A stretch of 10,388 nt of DNA from Lunasporangiospora selenospora (GCA_015680635.1 JAABOA010000076.1:10699-21086); one strand, 5' to 3'; counted from the first letter of the stretch, positions 1 through 9,020 are shown. Made by a program: numbers and translations. The notes: generated by a model not told the origin, from the sequence alone.

Positions 1-2722
1 GGGACTTGAAGTATTCGAAAACTTGGCATGGATCATCCTTGACATCAATGGCCAGCTCGAGGTTCTCCAATCGCTGGTTGTTCTTGATCAATTCTCGAAT
101 GCGGGGCCCATCATCAGGAAGAACCACGCGAATGTTGGCATCCTTCAGACCGTGGGTCAATAAAAACACTGAATCTGCTGAAAGATAGGTCCGCAGCGTG
201 ATCGCGTCGTGGCCTCGCATGTTGAAGATGGTCATTTCTGGATCCATGTTATAGTCCGTGTCCTCCAAGTCCCCAATGCCTTCACCATCCACACAAAACT
301 CAATCTTGACATGTTCCCAGTAGGTCACTTCCATGATCAGCTTGGATAAGGAATGGAATCCACGGAGCCCTGTCCGGATGGAGGCCGCTGCCTTGTTCAA
401 GTCTGTGACAAAGAGTCCCATCTCTACCTTGGAAGTGACCGAATCTCTTGTGAATTGAGCCAGGATAGGGTCCAGGTACATGGATCGTGAGAATGTAAAG
501 AATTCATCCCGATTAGAGAGTTTGTCGTCCAGGATTCGCTTCTCGATCGAGAACGCCTGGATCCGTTTGTTGTTCAGTGCAGCGATGATAACACCAAAGT
601 AGCCATGACCGAAACCAGGGATCATCTCGTCTTCTTCATCTTCCTCTCGTTCGCGGACCTGAACCTTGACACATGCTGCAGACATGGATTGAATCGCCTG
701 CTGTAGTTCCAGTTCATCTCCTTCTGAAAGATCCCAATCCAAGAATAAATTCACCACGGGTAGAGTTGTCAGGACTTTGGCGAGTCGATAAAAGTCCTTT
801 GCACGAGCTGGAGTCATAAGAGTCACTTGGATGGATCCCAAGGTCGTGTTAAAAGAATAACTTCTTGAGTCCTGATGACTGGAGAATTGTACTGCATGTT
901 CAATGTCGTCCCACACCGTAATCTTGGTCCAATGATTAGAGCAGAGCCAACGGATGTCGCCTTCGGGTGTCCGGAATGTAGCAGTGCTAGATCCAGTGGG
1001 CCTTCGAAGCCCAGTACATGTCCTGTGCATATCCATGAGTTCCTTTCCTGTCAAAGGAGTCACAGGCTTAATTTCGTCAAGCGAGGAAATGTTCTCTCGT
1101 GCATGGACTTGATGGCTCGCCTCAACGCCTTGCATCATCAAGAACGCCATCGAGTACATGACCTTCTTGCGCGAGTTTAGGTCCGTGAGTGCTGGGACCT
1201 TGAGGACACCATCAATCGTCACGCCATACTCGAGCATCTCTAGTATCGCCATCATATAGGGTCCATAGGCAGTCGCCTCGTTCTGGAGCACATGGCCTTG
1301 TCCGTTGATGTCGACATGTGGGTAGCAGGGGTGTTCTCCTTGATCCAGTCCTGGAATCTCTCCACAATCACACAAAAAGTACATGTCAAAGTCGTGCCAT
1401 GTCATGGTCTTGATATCGGCTACCGAGTTGACTTCATCCTTGCGTGGCACAATAATAAAGAGCTTTGAGCATGGGCTATCCAACCAGTCGTATCGCTTGG
1501 ACAGAATATCCTTTGCTCGATGCGCCACAATATCCTGGATGCTAAACTGTTTGTGTCGCCCTTGAATGGTCTGGGAAGTGTGTCGTTTGTCGGGTTGAGG
1601 ACTGGCGCCTGTCGGAGGAGCATTTCCACCATTCCTGACTCGAGGTGCAGCGATTGTGCGTCCGTTTTTAACAGCTTGGCCACTGGGTTGGCTCTCTGGA
1701 CCATCTATTCCAGCAGCCTTGGAGGAGGCATGACCATCCATCTGAACGCCGCTCAGGGGTTCTCCTACACCATCCTCGTTTCCGTATGAATGGATGGCAG
1801 TGGCGTTGACATTCTCTGGCGTCCCATCTGGGAGATTTTGCATGTTGGGTCCTGACACCAATTCCGAAGGCTGTTCATAGTTTTCGCTGATAATTTCGGT
1901 TCCGTTGGTTTGGTAGTCATTTACCTGCCGAGACTGGTCAGAAATCAGTTTGTCGATAGGCAGTGGGGCTAATGCGCTTGCAATATCTTCCATGGGCAGT
2001 GGAGTGTTCATTCCTGAAACCTTTGAGGCAGAGTCATGTGTGGGGTCGGGCCCTTGCTCGAACGATGGGTTTACTCTGTTCAAGGCCGCTTCCGGCGGCA
2101 GGTTTGAGTTACCGAGAGCATGAGTAATCGAGTCGTCAGCCATCTCTGAAGTGCTGGCTTTTCGGAACGACAAGGTAGGCGAGCAGAGAGAAGGTGACCC
2201 CGATGAATGGTGAGACGTCGATTGGGGTGTAGACAGTGCCGGTAGGGCCGTGGTTGTCGCAGACTCTCCTGGACGGGATACCACATGTCTTACTAAACCT
2301 GCACGCTGAACAGTCCTGACAGGATGATCATAGATCACGTCCAACGTCACTCCTGGATAGTATTTAATACCGTGGGGCCTAAGTCTGCGGATGAGTGGCA
2401 TTGAGTATCGTTAGATTTTGATTTCCTGAACTATAGTGCATATCCCTATTCATATTGAATCACAATCAAAATGACATTGGATTGGCAAGTTTTTATCAAA
2501 GGAATAGCAGCAACAACAATAATAACAAACATCTCACCTGTAGAGGTGGTCATTCCTGATCATGGGCACAAAAACATCCTCGTGTTGGATACGAACGACT
2601 CCTGGAAAGCAATCCTTGATGTCGCTCCATATCAAAAATGGCTCGCCTGTTGTGGGATGTTGAGCGGCCGGAATTCTGACCGTTCGACTGCCAGACCGAA
2701 AGTTCTGATACATCGCCGTCAT
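1..2722 (-). CDS. Uncharacterised Mortierella-type family protein, leucine-rich C-terminal part, 3' end off window
   Basis: Two exons: 2722-2538 and 2384 to beyond base 1; intron 2385-2537 has donor GTGAGA, branch CTAAC near 2411 and acceptor CGCAG, joining in phase at an Arg codon (residue 62). The ATG at 2722 is preceded by in-frame stops; Met4 is an alternative start. 856 residues are visible without a stop. Residues 1-75 form a compact module (YQNFRSGSRTV..LIWSDIKDCFPG, then KYYPGVTLDV). About 100-335 is Ser/Thr/Pro/Asn-rich and probably disordered. 338-375 (HKQFSIQDIVAHRAKDIL..KLFIIVP) leads into a Cys/His cluster (C400, C402, H413, C415, H418, H426), then a hydrophobic helix 435-461 (YGPYMMAILEMLEYG) and EGDIRWLCSNHW at 536. 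From about 590 to the edge are repeated beta-strand/leucine patterns resembling RNI/LRR-like folds. I recall the same order of blocks in many uncharacterised Mortierella paralogues; that is memory, not a search. Function unknown; a signalling or recognition role is only a guess. Confidence 0.8.
2385..2537 (-). other. Intron of the left-edge gene
   Basis: A 153-nt intron, the longest confident one here. It starts CAG|GTGAGA and ends ATCCGCAG|A, with CTAAC about 27 nt before the acceptor. It contains in-frame stops in both flanking reading frames, and removing it joins the N-terminal module to the KYYPGV block expected next in this family. A plus-strand (CAA/AAT)-rich stretch at 2507-2530 lies inside it. 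Confidence 0.85.
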
Positions 2723-2888
2723 GGTAAGGGTAAAATAAAATATGTATGAATATATTTAACAGCCTGCTGTTTTATCTCGCTGCTTTAGAGTGGTAATTCT
2801 GATCTGGATCCTGGGTTGTTATATTATTTGCTGACAAGTGTCCTTTGGCCTTGAACTTGATCCTGGTCGTTTCCTGATAGAACAAAGC

Positions 2889-2941
2889 TGTCCTCCCCAC
2901 CGAGAAAAATGCAGTGTCGACGTCGGATGGTGGGGAGGACA
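2889..2941. repeat. 13-bp perfect inverted repeat with nested palindrome
   Basis: TGTCCTCCCCACC at 2889-2901 is exactly matched by its reverse complement at 2929-2941, with a 27-nt loop. In the loop sits a perfect 8-bp palindrome CGACGTCG (2918-2925). It lies 165-220 bp upstream of the left-edge gene start. The arms contain GTGGGG, which fits the SYGGRG consensus of Mig1/CreA-type zinc-finger repressors; whether such a factor binds here is inference. Confidence 0.75.
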
Positions 2942-3016
2942 AGCAAAATATCTCAACCTGTGGCTTTGACTGGGTCATCACATGACTATTTCGTGCAAGG
3001 GCCTGAAGTTGGGGAA

Positions 3017-3036
3017 AGAGAGAGAGAGAGAGAGAG
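3017..3036. repeat. (AG)10 microsatellite
   Basis: Ten AG units followed by AAAGAGG, in the intergenic region. On the minus strand this is a CT tract about 300 nt upstream of the left-edge gene start; such tracts are common in fungal promoters and leaders. Confidence 0.9.
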
Positions 3037-3348
3037 AAAGAGGAACTTCGCCCATTCAACTTGATCTCTTTGTCTGAAAAGGGGCTGCAGAGTCAAGGTA
3101 GGATGGCCAATAAGAATGCAATGACAGTTGGCATGAATTGGTGGTCATATGTTAGTACCCTGAGCTACGAGGGAATATGCAGAATATTGTTCACAGCGAG
3201 AATTAATCTCTTCTCTCTTTAATGCACTGATTGAGTGATAGACCCTACTGCAGCCAGTCAGTCGGGCCGCATCATGCTTTGAGCCACTAGTGTTCGGCTT
3301 TTAGAATTGACCTAGAGGATCTCATTTATCTCTGATTGAGAGGATATT

Positions 3349-3354
3349 TTTATT
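3349..3354 (-). terminator. Poly(A) signal AATAAA of NEDD1
   Basis: TTTATT on the plus strand is AATAAA on the minus strand, about 42-47 nt beyond the NEDD1 stop codon (3396-3398). The spacing matches that of the signal behind the membrane-protein gene. Confidence 0.6.
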
Positions 3355-3395
3355 ATACACAGGCAGGAGTGTTGAATGGAATCAAAAGAGGGGGA

Positions 3396-6300
3396 CTAAT
3401 AGTTCAATCGTAATTGCCGATTCTCTTCTTGCAGTCGCTCAATCTCATCCTTAAGCTCCCCTAAATCTGAATACTTTTTCAAAAGAGTCTCTACTTCCAT
3501 CTTTTGGATCTGGAATTGTCGCAACAGTTCAAGGTGCATATTTTGAATATCATTTCGAATCCCCTCTCGGAAATCCATCAAACAGCCTTCAACCACATTC
3601 TCAAGAAGTTTAGTAGAAAAAGAGCTCATGGTCGATCCCAATGGAGCGGTGGATAAAGGTTGACCTGAGCCCATGTTGGTCATTGTGCTGATATGATCAG
3701 ATGCTGGAAGTGCAGACTCTCCGAGTCGTCTCAAAAGTGACTTTGCTCCAGAGGTGGCAGAAGTAGAGTGGTGTCCAGAAGATGACCCTACGCCATGATC
3801 CTGACCAGCCATTGTCCACAAGTCACTAAATGGTTCTCTAATTGGCTTTGGCACCTGCTCCTGCTGATATTGTTGCGAATTGGATTCTGTTGACTTTGGC
3901 CACGGCCACATCTTTGAGCTTGTAGGCACGGTCTCTCCTTTTGCCAAGACCTGTTGCCTTCGCTCAAGCGGATTTTCAAGAACCACATTCCGAACACTAT
4001 CCACAAGTTGACCCCGTAGTTGCTCCATTTTTTCGTCTGAAATTAGACTCGGCGTTCCTGGTGCCGAAGAAGCACCTCCGTTTGCCAAGATCTCCCCGAC
4101 TGATTTTCGGCGTTTCGTCCGAGAGTGACCAGACGGTGAGGCTGTTCCAGGAATGGTGTTGTATTGGTGTTGTTTTATTGGCTGATGTTGACTGAGTATT
4201 GCACTTGCACTTGTTGCTGGAGTGGACTCCTCTCTTCCCCTTCCTTCTCCTCCTCTTCCTGGTGATCCAGGAGGAGAACTTGAAAGGGATGAAGAAGAAC
4301 TTTCTCCTGAGGGTGAGCGGGACTGCATCATCTGGAAAGAGATAGGAGAAGCTGTCCCTGAGTTGGGGTAGCTACTGCTTGTCCTGCCACCGGTGTGCGT
4401 GTTATTGCGTTGTTCCTTTGTTGGTGTGATGGGAATGATGCCCTTTCCTTTGAGGGAGGAGAGAGCAGAAACCAATGTCGCAGAGCTACTCGGAACAGGA
4501 TCACTAGGGAGTGTGGAGGACCTTGAATCAGCTAGCGACGCAATTGTGATTGATGTTGCCGCTGGCGTTAAGGGGGAATTCTCCGACTCTCCTTTGAGAA
4601 AAGATACTGGTAAGGTCGGCCGTCGTTGCTTAACAGATGATCGATCCTGGTCATCCTGTTTGGTGGTCTCTGCTCTCCGTCTGGAAGAAAACATCTCGAG
4701 AATGCCTTTGGCTCCTCCGCCTCCACTTGCCTCTGCAGAATGTATCTCGCGTCTTGGTCGTGCACCAAGATTTATATTTAAATTTAGTGAAGGTTGGCTA
4801 CCTGACGATTTGATTCCCACTGGCTTTGAAGATGTTGTAGTCGATGAGGACCCCAGAATTGGAGTTGATATTGTGGGTCTCTCGGACGTTGCATCGGCTG
4901 TACTTTTAGATCCTGTTGAACTCTGTCGTTTCAGTGCTTGTCCATTCATTGTTTGATGCCTTGTCAACTTTGACGAGGGTGGTCTGCCTTGGAAATGAAC
5001 TGACGATACTGGTGCCGATGAATGGGTATCTACTATACACAATGGATGTGATGTGGATCTCAGGTCGTAAAGCAGGATCTTCCCTAAGTTGGACCCGAGC
5101 GCCATTAGTGAGCTGGTGCTGGAGAAGGTGAGGCTGGTCAGCGTGAAATCTGTGACCATGTCCAACACGAGCTTAGGTCCTCGTATATCGTAGAGTGTAT
5201 AGTGTTTGTTCAGACTGGCAGTCCCCACGAGACATCGATTGCTGGAACTGAAAGCCATGTCGCTGATCAACCCTTCATTTGCACTCTCGATAGTGCGGAG
5301 TACTGAAGTTGATCCTGTCGATCCTGCATCATAGAAACGAAGAACTGGGTCGTTGCCTAATACTCCAAGAATTGACCGTTCAAACAGCGAGAAGCCTAGC
5401 TTGGATATTGTCTTTACATAATGTAAATACAAATACGGACCAGATTCGTAGTCAATACACACAACAAAATATAGGCGAGCTAAGCATAGCGGTGTGTAAT
5501 CCAAGTTGCAAATGGTGATGCCATAAATACCATTTTCGTTGGTGTCTCCAGTACAATGCTGTTTCCTGATGAGCGATTGACAGCCTCAAGCCTTCCTGTT
5601 GATTGGCCTACGGCCAGTAGAATATCATCCGTGTTGATCGCTAGAGCATCTATCCTTGAGCCAACCTATAATCCATAGTAAAACATAACAGTAGTGTTAG
5701 AAGCTAGAGCGGCGTTTCTGGTGTCATCTCCTATCAGCCAAAATAGTAGAGACGTTCATCCATTCACTTGCCTCAAAAATCTCCGAGTTGCGATTCACTA
5801 CCGAATTCCATGCCATAACAGTACGATCATTTGCATAGTACAGCCGTTGAGGCCGTTGGGCCCATGAGATTGTGCAGTGAGAGCTTCCTGGCCTTGGCTT
5901 TGTATATTAGAAAGACGCCGTATTGAAAAAAAAGTTCCCGAATTAGGCTTTTGATATTAACTTTTTACTAGTTCATGATGTTGTAAAGTTTACCTCCTTA
6001 GTTGCCGTAGGTTGGTCAATAAGAGATGTCTGCAAGCGGCATCTGTTGTCCAGGATATCCAATCTCCCATCCTGTGCCTCAACGGCCATTAAGGATACTA
6101 AAAACAGATCATGGTTGGGTTGGGCGAGAGAGTCAGTTGATACAATGTCGATTTTTGTTGTTGTTGCTTTGCCTCATATTAACCATGTAAAGGAAGAACT
6201 GTAGTGGCGACTGTGCTCTCTACCTACAGTCGGGGCTCCATTGGACGCTGGCAATGTCGAACTGCATCTGTTCATGGTTCAGCTGTACAGACTCCATCTG

Positions 6301-6594
6301 GCTTTGTCCAAATGCAAGAGAGGGTTGTTCCTGTGACTGTATTGAAAATGGAAAAGTCTGATTGGATGCACTGCTAGCAAAATCAAATGTCATGATCTGA
6401 TTCGCCACGGCCGCTCCAAGCAGACCTGATGACAATGATGCAGCATTATTGTCACTTTGGTCTCCTTTGCCTTTGCCTCTGTCTCTATTGTTGCTGAGGT
6501 GATGGTTCCTGAGTGAGGCCGCGTCTTCCTCTTGCGACGAGAATGCTGTGGTCGAAAGACTTCGTTTTCGTTGTGTAATTGAAAGAGCATCCAT
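3396..6594 (-). CDS. NEDD1: NEDD1/GCP-WD-like gamma-tubulin ring complex targeting WD-repeat protein
   Basis: Five exons: 6594-6228, 6097-5994, 5897-5772, 5665-5531, 5411-3396, giving 915 residues. NEDD1 attaches the gamma-tubulin ring complex to centrosomes, spindle pole bodies or spindle microtubules. Residues 1-100 are a Ser/Asn/Gln-rich lead; about 112-385 hold WD-type blades (DIASVQWSPD, TISWAQRPQRLYYANDRTV, ISKLGFSLFERSILG, LISDMAFSSSNRCLVGTA, LTSLTFSSTSSLMALGS, PVSSVHFQG). The block SLFERSILG followed by a Trp/Tyr-Asp blade end is typical of NEDD1. About 390-800 is a low-complexity Ser/Pro/Thr linker, a likely phosphorylation region. The last 70 residues (846-915; LLENVVEGCLMDFREGIRND, RQFQIQKMEV, EIERLQEENRQLR) match the conserved gamma-tubulin-binding helical domain and give the identification. 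Longer than animal NEDD1 (about 660) because of the linker. A possible 5'-leader intron ends 2 nt before the ATG. Exon joins were chosen by phase and blade continuity. Confidence 0.9.
5666..5771 (-). other. GC-AG intron in NEDD1 (intron 3)
   Basis: Exon 3 ends TTTGAG and the intron begins GCAAGT, otherwise a perfect donor; it ends GATTATAG, with TTCTAACAC as branch site. Both joins are phase 0 and give NSEIFE-VGSRIDALAINTDD, a continuous WD blade. The exon 3 frame runs into a TGA inside this intron, so splicing is required. The only in-phase GT alternative (GTCTCT, 18 nt downstream) is a poor donor. Confidence 0.75.
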
Positions 6595-6596
6595 TG

Positions 6597-6683
6597 CTGA
6601 GAGAGAAAGAGAGAAAGAGAAGGAACTGTTGTAAAATTCTCAGTCTCTTTGTGCCGACAAGTATGCTGCTTCTTTCTTGTTAC
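6597..6683 (-). other. Possible 5'-leader intron of NEDD1
   Basis: On the minus strand CTTG|GTAACA leads, after 87 nt, to a long pyrimidine run ending CTCTCTCAG, 2 nt before the NEDD1 ATG. The acceptor is much stronger than random. The donor is acceptable but unproven. Confidence 0.4.
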
Positions 6684-6743
6684 CAAGAGAACAAGCACAG
6701 GAATGGTAAAAAAACGCCAGAATCAGTTCAAAGTGAAGGAAGC

Positions 6744-6749
6744 TTTATT
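6744..6749 (-). terminator. Poly(A) signal AATAAA of the membrane-protein gene
   Basis: Plus-strand TTTATT (minus AATAAA) lies about 50 nt beyond the stop at 6798-6800 and about 150 nt upstream of the NEDD1 start, so the two minus-strand genes are closely spaced but separate. Confidence 0.55.
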
Positions 6750-6797
6750 ATTGACTCCCATTGTGCCGTTTAGTCACGTGTAGGTCTTGGTCTCCGG

Positions 6798-7543
6798 TTA
6801 TGCCAACAGCGCATGGGCGATGCTGGCGGTACCCATGACTAGAGTTGACATTTTGATAACCTCAAAGAGTACATAAATGCCATGGGTCTTGGCACTCGAA
6901 ATAGAGCGTCCCTCTACATATTCTGTTCCAATGGATCGCATCACAGGCAGGTATGCGAAACTCTGGCACAGATACACAACTAATCCCGGGGTCATCCGAA
7001 GCAAATGTCCAAGCTGAAGTTTGCTGAAGAACGAGGCGTTGGATCCACCTGACGACGCTGTGGGAACAAGGCCACGCTGGATGAGGAAATACCAGCCAAG
7101 GAGATCAAATGTCGCGAGCACCACCTCGACCTTGTTCAAGGCTGAAAACACATGACGACCCACATCAACCAGCCCACGGCGCGATGGTAGGGGCGCCAGA
7201 AACTTGACCGGTGCTTCCATGAATGAAATTGCCTAACGCAAAATATAAAATTGGGGTTGACAGCAGACAAGATAGTCAGCATTAGTCGAGTGGTAGGAAG
7301 GAAAAAAAGTATATGCAGTCTGAAAAATAGAGGGTCCTTTACCAGATTGGCTCCAATCCAACAACACCGCAGCGCTCCCATGGAAAGTAGGAGGCCTTGG
7401 CCGCTCATGGTTGCAGCATAGGGACGAGCTGCAACAGCAAGCCCAACGGAAACAGCGGCAATGATGCCAGTCTTTTGTGTCGATAACACAAAGAGAGAGC
7501 CCCTAGAATGATCCAGGCGCGTTTGTGAATCCGTGTTCTTCAT
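6798..7543 (-). CDS. Uncharacterised multi-pass membrane protein with EAPVKF-type motif
   Basis: Two exons: 7543-7343 and 7232-6798; the 110-nt intron (GTAAAG...GCGTTAG) joins in phase 0, giving 211 residues. Hydrophobic segments lie at about 22-40, 47-68, 98-117, 138-160 and 182-208, so four or five membrane spans. Between spans 2 and 3 is SFMEAPVKFLAP..DVGRHVFSALNKVE, and later YLPVMRSIGTEYVEGR followed by a short loop and the last span. I recall related EAPxKF...GRxVFxALNxVE sequences among uncharacterised bacterial and algal membrane proteins, and the arrangement loosely resembles DUF4149/TMEM205-type proteins; neither is confirmed. No signal peptide or catalytic motif is seen. The frame is open for another 108 codons upstream (to 7867), but that part is not protein-like. 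An alternative start through splicing from 8039 would add 44 residues. Substrate and location unknown. Confidence 0.72.
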
Positions 7544-8940
7544 TTCCAACAACAAGAAAAAAGGGCTGAATAGGCTATTGGATGATTCAAGGGCAGAGGG
7601 AGTAAGAAAAAGGTCTCGATTCGATTTCTGCAAGAGATGATCAAGAAGGTAAATGTAGTTGAATGAAAGAAGTCGGGATCGACAATGGCTTGATAATGAC
7701 CAATTGAGACCAGCTTCGCAAACTCTCAGTGCTTTGGGTGTTGAGCCGAGACATGCAACGGAACGCCCATAAAAGTCTACAAGGGATACACATGCACAAA
7801 CAATTGCGCCTAGTCTTGGAGTGTGGACAAACACGATCAAGTGCCCATCAGATAAACCAACTCCCAAACAACTTTACATCCTCTTTCCAACATTTAGGTA
7901 AACAACATTTTTTTCATATTTACAAAAACTGGTTTATTGACGAAGGAAATTGACTATCTACAATGCATCACGCTGGGAATGGGATCCTTACCTGGATCTT
8001 GTTATTGATTTTCTTGCCAAAATGATTGGGTATTGACATCAATCTATATCCAAGAATAATTGCAATAGGTTAGATGAAATCCTTACAAGCAATTGGGATT
8101 GTGTAGTTGGGTCAAGGAAATGGATTGAAATAATAGGGGGAAATGCTTGATCAAGTCTCAGGTTTAGAAGAATATCAACTTTACGGATGGGGTCTCCATC
8201 CATTTCAGATTGTTGAGCTTGACATGCTTTAATACTCATCGTTGTATCGACCAAGCAAAAGAAAGGGTGGATGGGGATAAGGTGGTATAGCCCAGAAAAG
8301 GAGTGAAAGTTTTACATACCAATCCAGATCACATCTTAGAGTCTTGCGTTTGCTCGCGCCGATACATGACAATTTTTTTCTTTAGCTATGCTTTCTTTGA
8401 ATAACAATAGAAAAAAAGCAGACATACGGTCAGTTCATCCATTGCTTTCAAAAGATTGGTTGCCTCCGAGATGGAGTATCTCTTCAATCAAAGAAAAAAG
8501 AGAAATACAGAATATTTCAGAAGCATGACATTTCGACATGGGTAGAGTGTTTGTACGAACACATTCCGACCGCCCGTCATGCGTTACAATCATTAATACT
8601 CTCAAGTAAAAGAGAAAAAAAAAGTGAAGACTACTTACTCTGTGCCGACTTTGACGCGAGAAATCAGATTGACGGATTCAACTCTAAAAAGGTAAACATT
8701 GAAAAAAAGCTAATCCAAGAGGTTAGATCTCCAGAATAGAGAAAATCCAGGATGCCAGTTGGAGAGGACCAAAAGGGTACAAAAAGAACTCAGACAAGGC
8801 TGAAACTGTATTTTGCTCAACACAATTGCAATTCAGAAAGTGATAAAAAATGATCGATCAAGTCATCGTAGTTCCATGGCGAAAAAGAAGAGTAAAGGAT
8901 CTAAACAAGATGGGAGTACATACCTAGAGCGACATGGCTC
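7544..8940 (-). other. Putative spliced leader or separate transcript with a chain of strong minus-strand splice sites
   Basis: No long frame, but six consensus donors occur on the minus strand: 8923 (GTATGT), 8638 (GTAAGT), 8427 (GTATGT), 8319 (GTATGT), 8086 (GTAAGG) and 7991 (GTAAGG). Matching acceptors end at 8684 (CCTTTTTAG), 8480 or 8482, 8386 or 8380, 8044 (GGATATAG, branch CTAAC, a 43-nt intron) and 7628 (CTCTTGCAG). Joining 7992 to 7627 is in phase with the membrane-protein frame and gives an open extension MSIPNHFGKKINNKIQ plus 28 residues before Met at 7543. This suggests one transcript from about 8950 to 6798 with several leader introns. A minus-strand AATAAA at 7932-7937 would instead allow an independent short transcript ending there. 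Confidence 0.4.
8329..8683 (-). CDS. Possible small spliced ORF (about 48 residues, no clear start)
   Basis: Exons 8683-8639, 8479-8428 and 8379-8332 (or from 8385) join in phase: VESVNLISRVKVGTE, then YSISEATNLLKAMDELT, then KKIVMYRREQTQDSKM and a TGA at 8331-8329. Only this frame is open through all three pieces, and the product looks like a helical protein fragment. Against it: the preceding exon carries ATG-TCG-CTC-TAG (8935-8924) directly before the donor, so no start joins this frame; the only ATG inside is at 8442; and strong splice signals continue behind the stop. I do not recognise the product. It may be an upstream ORF in a leader or chance. Confidence 0.25.
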
Positions 8941-9002
8941 AAGAAGAAGGAAGGAATGAGAGGAAGGGACAATGAAGTATGGGAAGGGGAGAAAGAGTGG
9001 AA

Positions 9003-9020
9003 GATCAGTCAGGACTGATC
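9003..9020. repeat. 18-bp palindrome (8-bp arms) followed by T8
   Basis: GATCAGTC (9003-9010) is the exact reverse complement of GACTGATC (9013-9020), with an AG spacer, and is followed by AGC and a run of eight T. It could be a dimeric factor site between divergent promoters. The hairpin-plus-T form resembles a terminator but has no known role in fungal Pol II genes. Confidence 0.7.

Larger units (their letters stand above)
2723..3395. other. Intergenic region between NEDD1 3' end and the left-edge gene
   Basis: About 670 nt without a convincing gene. It must hold the 3' flank of NEDD1 (right part) and the promoter of the minus-strand gene starting at 2722 (left part). Visible structure is the inverted repeat at 2889-2941, the (AG)10 tract at 3017-3036 and the poly(A) signal at 3349-3354. 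A 95-codon minus-strand frame at 2772-3059 crosses the inverted repeat and the simple repeat, and I do not treat it as a gene. Confidence 0.6.

Noticed and set aside
875-1180. 101-codon plus-strand open frame
   Set aside because: Antisense to the continuous coding exon of the left-edge gene, whose frame has conserved-looking blocks.
2471-2749. 92-codon plus-strand open frame
   Set aside because: Covers the intron and the antisense of exon 1 of the left-edge gene; no protein features.
2772-3059. 95-codon minus-strand frame in the intergenic region
   Set aside because: Includes the GA microsatellite and both arms of the inverted repeat; composition is not protein-like, and no splice signals link it to the gene starting at 2722.
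4393-4956. 187-codon plus-strand open frame
   Set aside because: Exactly antisense to the Ser/Pro linker of NEDD1; open only because of biased codons there. No start context or motif.
7544-7867. In-frame 108-codon upstream extension of the membrane protein
   Set aside because: Open, but with no hydropathy or composition continuity and crossing a strong CTCTTGCAG acceptor at 7628; more likely an intron.
7729-7953. 74-codon plus-strand frame
   Set aside because: Antisense to the proposed intron, with no domain features.
8039-8254. 71-codon minus-strand frame
   Set aside because: Cut by a strong 43-nt intron (8044-8086); when spliced it gives a short frame ending at a TAA at 8002 with no recognisable similarity. 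Kept only as part of the putative spliced leader.
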